Counted from the stretch's first letter, positions 8,804 through 16,353 are shown. The stretch is 64,000 bases of DNA from Geomonas azotofigens (GCF_018919395.1 NZ_JAHLME010000006.1:124001-188000), one strand, 5' to 3'. Made by a program: numbers and translations. Notes: generated by a model not told the origin, from the letters alone.

Positions 8804-9784
8804 TTACCCACCGATCCTCGACATGTTGACCACCGCCTGCTCGGCGCCTTCCTCGGCGATATGGTGCCGTCCCGGCTTCTGGGTCACGATGCTCTTCAGG
8901 GTCTGCCGCAGCGCCTCCGGGTCATCCGATGCCAGTAGCGGCTTCAGGTCCGTCCCCTGTTCCGAGAAGAGGCAGCCGCGCACCCGGCCGGTCGCCGTGA
9001 TCCTGATCCGGTTGCAGCTCTCGCAGAAGTGGCCGGAAACCGGGGTGATGATCCCGATGGCGCCCGCCGCCCCCTGTATCTTGTAGTTCCTGGCCGGTCC
9101 CGCCATCTCCGAGCTGACCAGCGGCAGCAGCGGGTAGCGCTCGCCGATTGCCGCCAGGATCTCGCTCCCCGGCATGCTCTGCGCGCCCCATTCCTCATCC
9201 TTGAGGGTCGGCATGTACTCTATGAAGCGGACCGTGAACGGCTTTTCCAGGGTCAAAGCGGCGAAGTCCAGGATCTCGTGATCGTTCACCCCGCGCATCA
9301 CCACCATGTTGATCTTGAGGGGACCGAAGCCCGCTTTCTGCGCCGCCTCGATCCCGGCCAGCACCCGGCCCAGGTCCGCTCCGCGGGTGATCCTGGCGAA
9401 GGTTTCCGGCTGCAGGGAGTCGAGGCTTATGTTGAGCCTCGCCACCCCGGCATCCTTGAGCGGCTGGGCCAGCTCTTCCAGCAGCAGCCCGTTGGTGGTC
9501 AGCACCAGTTCCTTGAGCCCCGGCAGCGCCGAGAGGCGTCCCAGGAAATCGACCAGCCCCTTCCGCACCAGCGGCTCGCCGCCGGTGACCCGGATCTTCT
9601 CTATCCCCTGCTCCACGCAGGCGGCGGAGACCCGATAGAGCTCCTCGTAGCTCAGCATCTCTTTATGCTCGAGCTTCGCCACTCCCTGCGCCGGCATGCA
9701 GTAACAGCAGCGCATGTTGCAGCGGTCGGTGACCGAGAGTCTTAAGTAGTTGATCCGCCTGCCGTAGGTATCGATCAGTGCCAT
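8804..9784 (-). CDS. moaA: GTP 3',8-cyclase MoaA
   Basis: 326-residue radical SAM enzyme for the first step of molybdopterin synthesis, GTP to 3',8-cyclo-7,8-dihydro-GTP. The N-terminal cluster motif is CNMRCCYC (Cys22, 26, 29), followed by VTGGEPL. The C-terminal second cluster region is HFCESCNRIRITATGRVRGC, and the chain ends in the Gly-Gly tail (SRIGG) needed for catalysis in the family. The start at 9784 has AAGGGAG upstream. Length is typical. It is divergent from the alcohol dehydrogenase gene, with which it shares a 490-bp intergenic region, and leads the minus-strand cluster toward MOSC and etfBA. Confidence 0.97.
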   Translation of the reverse strand: MALIDTYGRRINYLRLSVTDRCNMRCCYCMPAQGVAKLEHKEMLSYEELYRVSAACVEQGIEKIRVTGGEPLVRKGLVDFLGRLSALPGLKELVLTTNGLLLEELAQPLKDAGVARLNISLDSLQPETFARITRGADLGRVLAGIEAAQKAGFGPLKINMVVMRGVNDHEILDFAALTLEKPFTVRFIEYMPTLKDEEWGAQSMPGSEILAAIGERYPLLPLVSSEMAGPARNYKIQGAAGAIGIITPVSGHFCESCNRIRITATGRVRGCLFSEQGTDLKPLLASDDPEALRQTLKSIVTQKPGRHHIAEEGAEQAVVNMSRIGG

Positions 9785-9842
9785 GTCTTACTCCCTTCGG
9801 AAACACGCCTCGCCGTATACAAAGGCAATATCGATACCAATT

Positions 9843-9857
9843 GTTCCGATTCGGAGC
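9843..9857. promoter_or_regulatory. Possible enhancer-binding site (GTTCC-N5-GGAGC)
   Basis: An imperfect dyad of form GTTCC-N5-GGARC. The same architecture recurs at 10008-10022 in the same intergenic region upstream of a sigma-54 promoter. It is also close to the moaA start, so it could act on either gene. Confidence 0.45.
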
Positions 9858-10007
9858 AAAAAGCCGGATCAGCCACTAATGAGGGAGGAACTAAGCTGGT
9901 GAATACATGGGAAACGAACCGATTTTTGCCTTTCTGAATTCAACAAACGCGCGGGGAGCGTGACGGCGGTTGGCGCAGCAAAACGGCCGTTCCACAAAAG
10001 AGCAAAT

Positions 10008-10022
10008 GTTCCATTGTGGAAC
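10008..10022. promoter_or_regulatory. Possible enhancer-binding site (GTTCC-N5-GGAAC)
   Basis: A perfect inverted repeat, GTTCCATTGTGGAAC, about 130 bp upstream of the -24 element, a usual distance for a sigma-54 activator site. A lone half site GTTCCAC lies at 9989-9995. The cognate activator gene is not in this window. Confidence 0.55.
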
Positions 10023-10153
10023 GTCGCAACTGTTCGATTTGAGGACGCAACTTTGCGAGGGACAGCACGGGCGGTAAACACAGCGCCGGTTAAGTATACG
10101 GTATCCTGTGAATATTATTCGATATCCCGAAAAATTGTGTTTACGGCAAATTC

Positions 10154-10169
10154 TGGTACGCACCTTGCG
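10154..10169 (+). promoter_or_regulatory. Sigma-54 promoter for the alcohol dehydrogenase gene
   Basis: TGGTACGCACCTTGCG matches the -24/-12 consensus TGGCACG-N4-TTGCA with the required spacing: GG at 10155-10156 and GC at 10167-10168. It predicts a transcript start near 10180 and a leader of roughly 95 bases. Two GTTCC-N5-GGARC dyads upstream fit an enhancer-binding activator. Confidence 0.75.
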
Positions 10170-10274
10170 ATAGCGTAGAAAACCGTTTTAGGAAAGTGTA
10201 TGCAGCATGGCACCACTATCTTAAAAACAAAAAGAACCGGGTCCAGCCCGGAAAAACAACAGGGGGAAATGAAA

Positions 10275-11438
10275 ATGGCATTAGGAGAGCAGACTTACGG
10301 TTTCTTCATTCCGACGGTATCGCTGATGGGCGTTGGTTCCGCTAAGGAAACCGGCGAGCAGGTCAAGGCACTGGGCGCATCCAAGGCGCTGATCGTCACC
10401 GACAAAGGCCTCTCGGCCATGGGCGTTGCCGACAAGATCAAGGAGCAGGTGGAAGCTGCCGGCGTTAAAGCTATCATCTTCGACGGCGCCGAGCCGAACC
10501 CGACCGACATCAACGTGCACGACGGCGTGAAGGTGTACCAGGAAAACGGTTGCGACGCGATCATCTCCCTGGGCGGCGGCTCCTCCCACGACTGTGGTAA
10601 GGGCATCGGCCTGGTCATCGGCAACGGCGGCCACATCCGCGACTTCGAAGGCGTGAACAAGTCCACCAAATCCATGCCGGCATTCGTCGCCATCAACACC
10701 ACCGCCGGCACCGCTTCCGAAATGACCCGCTTCTGCATCATCACCAACACCGACACCCACGTGAAGATGGCCATCGTCGACTGGCGCTGCACTCCGAACA
10801 TCGCCATCAACGACCCGCTGCTCATGGTCGGCAAGCCGGCAGCCCTGACCGCTGCCACCGGTATGGACGCCCTGACCCACGCGGTTGAGGCTTACGTCTC
10901 CACCATCGCCACCCCGATCACCGACGCATGCGCCATCAAGGCCATCGAGCTGATCGCCGAGTACCTCTCCAAGGCAGTCGCCAACGGCGAAGACCTCGAG
11001 GCACGCGACAAGATGGCTTACGCCGAGTACCTGGCCGGCATGGCGTTCAACAACGCATCCCTTGGCTACGTCCACTCCATGGCTCACCAGCTGGGCGGCT
11101 TCTACAACCTGCCGCACGGCGTCTGCAACGCCATCCTGCTGCCGGCAGTCAGCCAGTACAACCTGATCGCCTGCCCGAAGCGTTTCGCTGACATCGCGAA
11201 AGCCCTGGGCGAGAACGTCGACGGCCTGTCCGTGACCGAAGCCGGCCAGAAGGCCATCGACAGGATCCGCACCCTCTCCGCTTCCATCGGCATCCCGACC
11301 GGCCTCAAGGCCCTCAATGTCAAGGAAGAGGACCTGGCCATCATGGCAGAGAACGCGAAGAAGGACGCTTGCCAGTTCACCAACCCGCGCAAAGCGACCC
11401 TCGAGCAGGTCATCCAGATCTTCAAGGATGCAATGTAA
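10275..11438 (+). CDS. Iron-containing alcohol dehydrogenase
   Basis: 387-residue group III NAD-dependent alcohol dehydrogenase, likely oxidising a primary alcohol to the aldehyde used by the oxidoreductase encoded next. Visible motifs are the nucleotide-binding GGGSSHDCGK, the metal-binding TGMDALTHAVEAY (Asp, His), and the further ligands in YVHSMAHQLGG and LPHGVCNA. The start at 10275 has GGGGG eight bases upstream; the ATG at 10269 is too close to it. Codon choice is strongly biased to GC-ending preferred codons, suggesting high expression. A sigma-54 promoter precedes it, and 408 bp of repeats and leader RNA separate it from the aldehyde oxidoreductase gene. Confidence 0.95.
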   Translation: MALGEQTYGFFIPTVSLMGVGSAKETGEQVKALGASKALIVTDKGLSAMGVADKIKEQVEAAGVKAIIFDGAEPNPTDINVHDGVKVYQENGCDAIISLGGGSSHDCGKGIGLVIGNGGHIRDFEGVNKSTKSMPAFVAINTTAGTASEMTRFCIITNTDTHVKMAIVDWRCTPNIAINDPLLMVGKPAALTAATGMDALTHAVEAYVSTIATPITDACAIKAIELIAEYLSKAVANGEDLEARDKMAYAEYLAGMAFNNASLGYVHSMAHQLGGFYNLPHGVCNAILLPAVSQYNLIACPKRFADIAKALGENVDGLSVTEAGQKAIDRIRTLSASIGIPTGLKALNVKEEDLAIMAENAKKDACQFTNPRKATLEQVIQIFKDAM

Positions 11439-11448
11439 TAATTAAAGT

Positions 11449-11537
11449 CCCCGCCACCGGAGGGGGAGGGTCAGGGAGGGGGGCTTTTCACCGCTGTGCT
11501 TCCCCCCTCCCAACCTCCCCCCTCCGGGGGAAGGGGC
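11449..11537. repeat. G/C-tract inverted repeat downstream of the alcohol dehydrogenase
   Basis: Long complementary tracts (CCCCGCCACCGGAGGGGG; CCTCCCCCCTCCGGGGGAAGG) around GGGGGGCTTTTCACC form an imperfect hairpin shortly after the stop codon. It may end or protect the dehydrogenase transcript. Confidence 0.5.
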
Positions 11538-11553
11538 AACGGCACGACCACCT

Positions 11554-11578
11554 GTAGGGGCGAATAATCATTCGCCCC
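11554..11578. repeat. REP element, GTAGGGGCGAATAAT family, copy 1
   Basis: TGTA followed by a perfect nine-base stem GGGGCGAAT / ATTCGCCCC around AATC. Four more copies lie at 16420, 16500, 52307 and 52390. Confidence 0.8.
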
Positions 11579-11604
11579 CGCACTTCCCGCTCGATGCGGG
11601 CAAT

Positions 11605-11690
11605 AGGCAACACCGCCTGCGGGCCCAACCGGCGCGCAGGCCCGAACACATGCAAGAGATGCGTAAGCGGTGTCGGGTCAGTCACGCATC
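11605..11690 (+). promoter_or_regulatory. Structured stretch upstream of the riboswitch
   Basis: Several complementary segments occur here: ACACCGC with GCGGTGT, GGGCC with GGCCC, and GATGCGT with ACGCATC. They could be a leader fold, a terminator of the upstream transcript, or a repeat. I see no sigma-54 promoter and no clear -10/-35 pair for the aldehyde oxidoreductase transcript. Confidence 0.35.
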
Positions 11691-11696
11691 AAAAAA

Positions 11697-11773
11697 TCTC
11701 CGAGCCGTCGCAGCCTAAAAGGGACCTTCCCTCATGGCTCCAGGCCAACGGGTTTCGCTGGAAACGGTGGAGC
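11697..11773 (+). promoter_or_regulatory. Molybdenum/tungsten cofactor riboswitch (Moco/Tuco RNA motif)
   Basis: The RNA matches my memory of the Moco motif: CTCCGAGCC at the 5' side, an AAAAGGGACCTTCCC hairpin, GGCTC closing the second stem, GCCAACGGGTTTCGCTGG, GAAAC, and GGTGGAG at the 3' side. Stems read directly are CTCC (11698) with GGAG (11769), GAGCC (11702) with GGCTC (11736), GGGA with TCCC, and GTTTC with GAAAC. Just downstream, CTCCCT (11774-11779) is fully complementary to the Shine-Dalgarno AGGGAG (11831-11836) of the aldehyde oxidoreductase gene, so translational control is likely. Moco or Tuco subtype is not decided here. Confidence 0.8.
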
Positions 11774-11846
11774 CTCCCTCTTGGAAAGGAGTCCCGGCGG
11801 TCAGCGCTGCCGGTAGAACTAAACAAAAACAGGGAGCTTGAAAAGC

Positions 11847-13577
11847 ATGGATAAGATTTTTCGCGTCAACATGACCGACCTCACCACCAAGATCGAAGAA
11901 GTACCGGCAGCATGGGCAGGCCTGGGTGGCCGTGGCCTCACCTCCACCATCGTGGCCGCCGAAGTACCGCCGACCTGCCACGCGCTTTCCGCCGACAACA
12001 AGCTGGTGTTCGCACCGGGCCTTCTGACCGGCACCCCGGCCGCCAACTCCGGCCGTCTCTCCGCAGGCGCCAAGAGCCCGCTCACCGGCGGCATCAAAGA
12101 GTCCAACGCCGGCGGCACCGCGGCGCAGATGCTGGCGAAACTCGGCATCAAGGCCCTCATCATCGAAGGCGCACCGAAAACCGGCGCCTGGTACAACCTG
12201 GCCGTGGGCGTGAACGGCGTCACCATCAACGAGGAGAAGGAACTGCTGGGCCTTGGTAACTTCGCCGTCATCGACGCGGTCGAGGCCCGCCTGGGCAAGA
12301 AGACCGGCGTCCTCACCATCGGCCCGGCCGGCGAACTGAAGATGACCGCCGCCAACATCTCCGTCAAGGACCCCGACAGCAAGATCCGCAGCCACGGCCG
12401 TGGCGGCCTGGGCGCAGTCATGGGCTCCAAGCAGATCAAGTTCATCTCCATCGACGGCGAAGGCGCACCGGGCGTGAAGATCGCCGATCCCGAGAAATTC
12501 AAGGGCGCAGCCAAGGTGTTCGCCAAGGCGCTTCTCGACCACCCCGTTTCCGGCGAGGGGCTGCCGACCTACGGCACCAACGTCCTGGTCAACATCCTCA
12601 ACGAGGCCGGCGGCCTCCCCACCAAGAACTTCACCGTCGGCCAGTTCGAAGGCCACGACAAGATCTCCGGCGAGACCATGCACGACACCATCGCGGCCCG
12701 CGGCGGGAAGGTCAAGCACGGCTGCCACGCCGGCTGCATCATCCAGTGCTCGCAGGTCTACAACGATAAAGACGGCAAGTACGTCACCTCCGGCTTCGAG
12801 TACGAGACCATCTGGGGCCTGGGCGCCGACTGCTGCATCGACAACCTGGACGACATCGCCCGCGCCGACAACCTGATGGACGACATCGGGATCGACTCCA
12901 TCGAGACCGCGGTCATGTTCGGCGTGGCCATGGAGGCCGGCATCCTTAACTGGGGCGACTCCAAGGAGATGCTCCGCCTGCTGACCGAGGAAATCGCCAA
13001 GGGGACCGCGCTGGGCCGCGTCCTGGGCGGCGGCGCAGGCTCCGTCGGCCGCACCTACGGCGTGACTCGCGTACCGGTCGTCAAGAACCAGGGCATCCCG
13101 GCCTACGACCCGCGCTCCGTCAAGGGGATCGGCATCACCTACGCCACCTCCACCATGGGCGCCGACCACACCTCCGGCTACACCATCGCCACCAACATCC
13201 TGAACGTCGGCGGCTACGTCGATCCGCTCAAGAAGGACGGCCAGGTCGAGCTCTCCCGTAACCTGCAGATCGCGACCGCCGCGGTCGACTCCACCGGTAT
13301 GTGCATCTTCGTCGCCTTCCCGGCGCTGGACATCCCGGAGTGCCTGCCGGCCCTGATCGACATGATCAACGCCCGCTTCGGCATCGCCCTCACCGGCGAC
13401 GACGTCACCAACCTGGGCAAGCACATCCTGAAACTGGAGCGTGACTTCAACCAGAAAGCCGGCCTCACCAGCGTCCACGACCGCCTGCCGGACTTCTTCA
13501 AGACCGAGCCGGTCGCGCCGCACAACGCGGTGTGGGACTTCACCGACGCGGAAATCGACGAGTTCTGGAACTTCTAG
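11847..13577 (+). CDS. Aldehyde:ferredoxin oxidoreductase, tungsten-pterin enzyme
   Basis: 576-residue AOR-family enzyme. It oxidises aldehydes to carboxylic acids, or reduces acids, at a tungsten bis-pterin site and transfers electrons through one [4Fe-4S] cluster. The N-terminal domain has the pterin-binding LGGRGLTS and the PLTGGIKESNAGG region. The cluster ligands are in HGCHAGCIIQCSQ (C-x3-C-x3-C, as in many bacterial members, where the archaeal form is C-x2-C-x3-C) and DSTGMC near the C-terminus. The ATG at 11847 has AGGGAG ten bases upstream. Neighbours are an alcohol dehydrogenase before it and moaD-, moeB- and moeA-like genes after it; no Fe-S or FAD subunit gene (AorA, AorC type) is adjacent. 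Codon bias suggests high expression. Confidence 0.93.
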   Translation: MDKIFRVNMTDLTTKIEEVPAAWAGLGGRGLTSTIVAAEVPPTCHALSADNKLVFAPGLLTGTPAANSGRLSAGAKSPLTGGIKESNAGGTAAQMLAKLGIKALIIEGAPKTGAWYNLAVGVNGVTINEEKELLGLGNFAVIDAVEARLGKKTGVLTIGPAGELKMTAANISVKDPDSKIRSHGRGGLGAVMGSKQIKFISIDGEGAPGVKIADPEKFKGAAKVFAKALLDHPVSGEGLPTYGTNVLVNILNEAGGLPTKNFTVGQFEGHDKISGETMHDTIAARGGKVKHGCHAGCIIQCSQVYNDKDGKYVTSGFEYETIWGLGADCCIDNLDDIARADNLMDDIGIDSIETAVMFGVAMEAGILNWGDSKEMLRLLTEEIAKGTALGRVLGGGAGSVGRTYGVTRVPVVKNQGIPAYDPRSVKGIGITYATSTMGADHTSGYTIATNILNVGGYVDPLKKDGQVELSRNLQIATAAVDSTGMCIFVAFPALDIPECLPALIDMINARFGIALTGDDVTNLGKHILKLERDFNQKAGLTSVHDRLPDFFKTEPVAPHNAVWDFTDAEIDEFWNF

Positions 13578-13588
13578 GAACCACCATT

Positions 13589-13622
13589 ACCCGGCGTGAC
13601 GGAAGTCACGCCGGGTTTTTCC
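13589..13622 (+). terminator. Intrinsic terminator after the aldehyde oxidoreductase
   Basis: A perfect 12-bp stem ACCCGGCGTGAC / GTCACGCCGGGT with a GGAA tetraloop, followed by TTTTT. The downstream cofactor genes are then read only by read-through or their own promoter, giving much more enzyme than cofactor-gene transcript. Confidence 0.9.
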
Positions 13623-13648
13623 GTTTGAGCCAAACAAGCAGGTGCCGC

Positions 13649-13873
13649 ATGAAGATAACACTCAAGCTTTTCGCCACGTTCAGAAACGGCAGGTTCAAGA
13701 TCGCCGAGCAGGAGCTCGCCGAGGGGACCGAGGTGCGCCAGGTGGTGCTGGGCCTTGGGCTTACCGAGGAGGAAATCGGCATCGTCATGCTCAATGGCCG
13801 GCACGGTGAACTGGACAGCAAGCTCGCCAACGGCGATACCCTTTCGCTCTTTCCCCTGGTCGGAGGAGGCTGA
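13649..13873 (+). CDS. MoaD/ThiS-like sulfur carrier protein
   Basis: 74-residue ubiquitin-fold protein ending in Gly-Gly-Gly (FPLVGGG). The C-terminal glycine is the site that is adenylated and thiocarboxylated to donate sulfur to the pterin dithiolene. Sequence marks are the beta-grasp start MKITLKLFATFRNG and a HGELDSKLANGDTLSLFP tail. The start at 13649 has AGCAGG upstream; longer versions would run through the terminator. The stop overlaps nothing but is followed after one base by the E1-like gene, its expected activating partner. Similar small proteins accompany bacterial tungsten AOR genes. Confidence 0.88.
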   Translation: MKITLKLFATFRNGRFKIAEQELAEGTEVRQVVLGLGLTEEEIGIVMLNGRHGELDSKLANGDTLSLFPLVGGG

Positions 13874-13874
13874 T

Positions 13875-14726
13875 ATGCGCAAGGTCATCACTTTCCTGAA
13901 AGAGCAGACCAAGGACGGCCTGCTTCCCTGGAGCGCCCAGGATGCCACCGCCCAGCGCTTCCACCTGAGCCATGCGGCGGTCGAGCTGCTCGCCCTGCAA
14001 AACGGCCTCTACCCGGCGCGCTACCAGCGCAACCGGAACATGATCCAGGTCGACGAGCAACTGCGCCTGTTCCAAAGCCGCGTCGCCGTGATCGGCTGCG
14101 GCGGCCTGGGGGGCTACGTCCTCGAGGAACTGGCGCGGCTGGGCGTCGGACAGATCATCGCCATCGACCCCGACATCTTCGAAGAGCACAACCTGAACCG
14201 GCAGATCCTCTCCACCCCCGCGTTGCTGGGACAGCCCAAGGCGGCGGTAGCGGCCGAGCGACTGGCGCAGGTGAATCCCGCCGTCACGGTCACCGCCATC
14301 CAGGACTACTTCTGCCTTGCCAACGGGCACGAGCTCTTAGCAGGGGCGCACATCGCGGTGGACGCGCTGGACAGCATCTCGTACCGGCTGCAGCTCGCCG
14401 AGTTCTGCACCCTGGCCGGCATCCCCATGGTGCACGGCGCCATCGGCGGCTGGTACGGCCACGTCGCCTCCCAGTTTCCCGGCGAGACCACGGTGCAGCA
14501 GATCTATCGCCACTGGGTCGCCGGCAAGGGGATCGAGCAGCAGCTCGGCAACCCGAGCTTCACCCCCGCCGTCGTGGCGAGCCTGGAAGTCGCCGAAGTC
14601 TGCAAGATCCTGCTCGGCAAGGGTGAACCACTCAGAAACCGCAAGCTGACGATTGACCTGCTGGAAATGGAGATGCAGGAGATCTCCTACGCTCCGGTCC
14701 CGGTCACCCTGGTGGACGCGGCCTGA
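13875..14726 (+). CDS. MoeB/HesA/ThiF-family adenylyltransferase
   Basis: 283-residue E1-like enzyme predicted to adenylate the C-terminus of the MoaD-like protein encoded just upstream. The ATP-binding Rossmann motif is VIGCGGLGGYVLEELARLG, followed by DPDIFEEHNLNRQIL and, later, VDALDSISYR. About 65 residues precede the Rossmann domain, an N-terminal addition not in standard MoeB. The paired CxxC zinc motifs of typical MoeB are absent. The start at 13875 has CGGAGGAGG upstream and lies one base after the preceding stop codon, so translation is coupled. A dedicated activator for the aldehyde-oxidoreductase pterin is the likely role. Confidence 0.88.
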   Translation: MRKVITFLKEQTKDGLLPWSAQDATAQRFHLSHAAVELLALQNGLYPARYQRNRNMIQVDEQLRLFQSRVAVIGCGGLGGYVLEELARLGVGQIIAIDPDIFEEHNLNRQILSTPALLGQPKAAVAAERLAQVNPAVTVTAIQDYFCLANGHELLAGAHIAVDALDSISYRLQLAEFCTLAGIPMVHGAIGGWYGHVASQFPGETTVQQIYRHWVAGKGIEQQLGNPSFTPAVVASLEVAEVCKILLGKGEPLRNRKLTIDLLEMEMQEISYAPVPVTLVDAA

Positions 14727-14739
14727 CCGTTGCGCCGCT

Positions 14740-14776
14740 CCCCCCTCGCCCTTTGGGAGAGGGCTGGGGTGAGGGA
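14740..14776. repeat. CCCTCGCCC-type extragenic palindrome
   Basis: CCCTCGCCCTTTGGGAGAGG runs into GCTGGGGTGAGGGAG, forming an imperfect hairpin. Related copies lie at 18018, 18086, 48863 and 52343. Confidence 0.6.
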
Positions 14777-14854
14777 GAACCAAAGCGGCACCGCTGCCGC
14801 TACAAAAAACAAGCGACGCCGTCGACGACGCCGCTCAGAGCACCGAGGTGCATC

Positions 14855-16096
14855 ATGCCAAGCTTTGAAGAAGCGCGCGGCATCATACTGGCCCACGTAG
14901 CCCCGTTGGGCGGGGAACAGGTCCTTCTCTCCGATGCCCTGGGTCGGGTGGTCAGCACGGACATCATGGCCCCCTGGGACCTGCCGCAGTACGACAACTC
15001 GGCCATGGACGGCTATGCCGTGCACGCCGCCGATTGCACCTCGGTCCCGGCCCGTCTCGACATCACCGGATTCCTTCCCGCCGGAGGCGAGGGTTGTCCC
15101 GCGGTAAGCGTCGGCTGTGCGGTACGGATCATGACCGGCGCCCCCATCCCGCCCGGATGCAACGCGGTGGTCCCCATCGAAGAAACAGAGCAGGAAGGCG
15201 ACCAGGTCGTCATCAACCAGCGAGTGCTCCCCAAGCAGCATGTCCGGGTCAAAGGTAGCGACGTCGCCTGCGGCACCCAGGTCCTCCCCGCCGGCAGCCA
15301 GCTCCGCCCCGCCGAGATCGGCATGCTGGCCGCCATGGGACAGGCGCTGGTGCCGGTGTATCGCAAGGCGCGCGTGGCGATCCTTTCCACCGGCGACGAA
15401 CTGATCGAGCTGGGCGAGAGCCCCAAGGCCGGCAAGGTCATCAACTCCAACGCACTCTCCCTGGCCGCCGCGGTGCGCGAGGCGGGAGCGGAACCGGTGC
15501 TGCTCGGCATAGCGCGGGACAACCTGGAGAGCCACCGGGACAAGATGCGGGAAGGGCTTTGCTGCGACGCCCTGATCACCTCGGCAGGCGTCTCCGCCGG
15601 AGACCGCGACCTGGTCCGGGAGGTTGCCGCGAGCCTCGGCGCCGAAGAGCTGTTCTGGAAGATCGGCATGAAGCCGGGCGGCCCCACCGCCTTCTCGGTC
15701 TGGCAGGGAAAGCCGATCTTCTCGCTCCCCGGCAACCCGGTATCCACCATGGTGACCTTCGAGCTGCTGGTGAAGCCCGCCCTCTTGAAGATGATGGGGC
15801 ACCACCGGGTACTTCCTCCCTTCGTGAAAGGGATTCTCGCCGAAGACGCCCATAAAAAGCCGGGCAAGCTGCACTTCATCCGGGTCACGGTGAAAAAGCG
15901 CCACGGCAGGCACGTCGCCTACTGCGCCGGCGAGCAACACACCGCCATCCTGAGCACCATGACCAGGTGCGACGCCCTGGCCGCCCTCCCCTGCGACGCC
16001 ACCTTCATCCCGGCCGGAAGCGAAGTCGACCTGGCGCTGATGAGGGAAGTGGAGCTTTTGAGCGAGGGGGAAGTCGGCATAAGGTGCTGCTCCTGA
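14855..16096 (+). CDS. moeA: Molybdopterin molybdenumtransferase MoeA
   Basis: 413-residue MoeA that inserts the metal oxyanion into adenylylated molybdopterin; beside a tungsten-type enzyme it may insert tungstate. Domain order is the usual one: N-terminal SAMDGYAV, RIMTGAPIPPGCNAVVPIEE, a central MPT-binding domain (STGDELIELGE, GKVINSNALSLAAAV, TSAGVSAGDRDLV, KPGGPTAFSVWQGKPIFSLP, GNPVS), and a C-terminal beta domain. The start at 14855 has GAGG upstream. A repeat element of about 128 bp separates it from the moeB-like gene. A short membrane-peptide gene and a terminator follow. Confidence 0.95.
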   Translation: MPSFEEARGIILAHVAPLGGEQVLLSDALGRVVSTDIMAPWDLPQYDNSAMDGYAVHAADCTSVPARLDITGFLPAGGEGCPAVSVGCAVRIMTGAPIPPGCNAVVPIEETEQEGDQVVINQRVLPKQHVRVKGSDVACGTQVLPAGSQLRPAEIGMLAAMGQALVPVYRKARVAILSTGDELIELGESPKAGKVINSNALSLAAAVREAGAEPVLLGIARDNLESHRDKMREGLCCDALITSAGVSAGDRDLVREVAASLGAEELFWKIGMKPGGPTAFSVWQGKPIFSLPGNPVSTMVTFELLVKPALLKMMGHHRVLPPFVKGILAEDAHKKPGKLHFIRVTVKKRHGRHVAYCAGEQHTAILSTMTRCDALAALPCDATFIPAGSEVDLALMREVELLSEGEVGIRCCS

Positions 16097-16196
16097 AGCA
16101 GAACCAAAACTGAACGTGTCATAATAATAATTAATTTGGTATATTTTCCTTCTCGAATATGCGATAAAGCAGATGGTAAGTTTCGGGAGGTGAACT

Positions 16197-16286
16197 ATGC
16201 AAGAGATGTTGATTTTAGGTGGCATTGTGGTGGGCTGGATCGTGCTGCAGCGCTTCATCCTGCCCAGCATGGGGATCGAGACGTGA
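16197..16286 (+). CDS. 29-residue predicted membrane peptide
   Basis: Found by direct reading: an ATG at 16197 with an excellent Shine-Dalgarno (GGGAGGTGAAC) opens a 29-codon frame, MQEMLILGGIVVGWIVLQRF and nine more residues, ending in TGA at 16286. One hydrophobic segment covers residues 5-22. An intrinsic terminator 70 bp downstream supports a real short transcript. The function is unknown. It follows moeA by 100 bp and could be a small transporter or oxidoreductase subunit. Support is the ribosome site and terminator only. Confidence 0.55.
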   Translation: MQEMLILGGIVVGWIVLQRFILPSMGIET

Positions 16287-16353
16287 ATGTCTCCCGCATG
16301 TTCCTCCGGTCGGGGGAAGAAGAAGAACGAAGAGAAAGAGCAGGAAGGATAAG

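Noticed and set aside
9869-10178. Short frames on both strands in the moaA-alcohol dehydrogenase spacer
   Set aside because: They cross the sigma-54 promoter and its dyads, lack ribosome sites, and encode no recognisable pattern.
11847-13577. AOR-family gene as a benzoyl-CoA reductase BamB subunit
   Set aside because: No other bam genes are near, and the alcohol dehydrogenase and MoaD/MoeB neighbours fit an aldehyde oxidoreductase.
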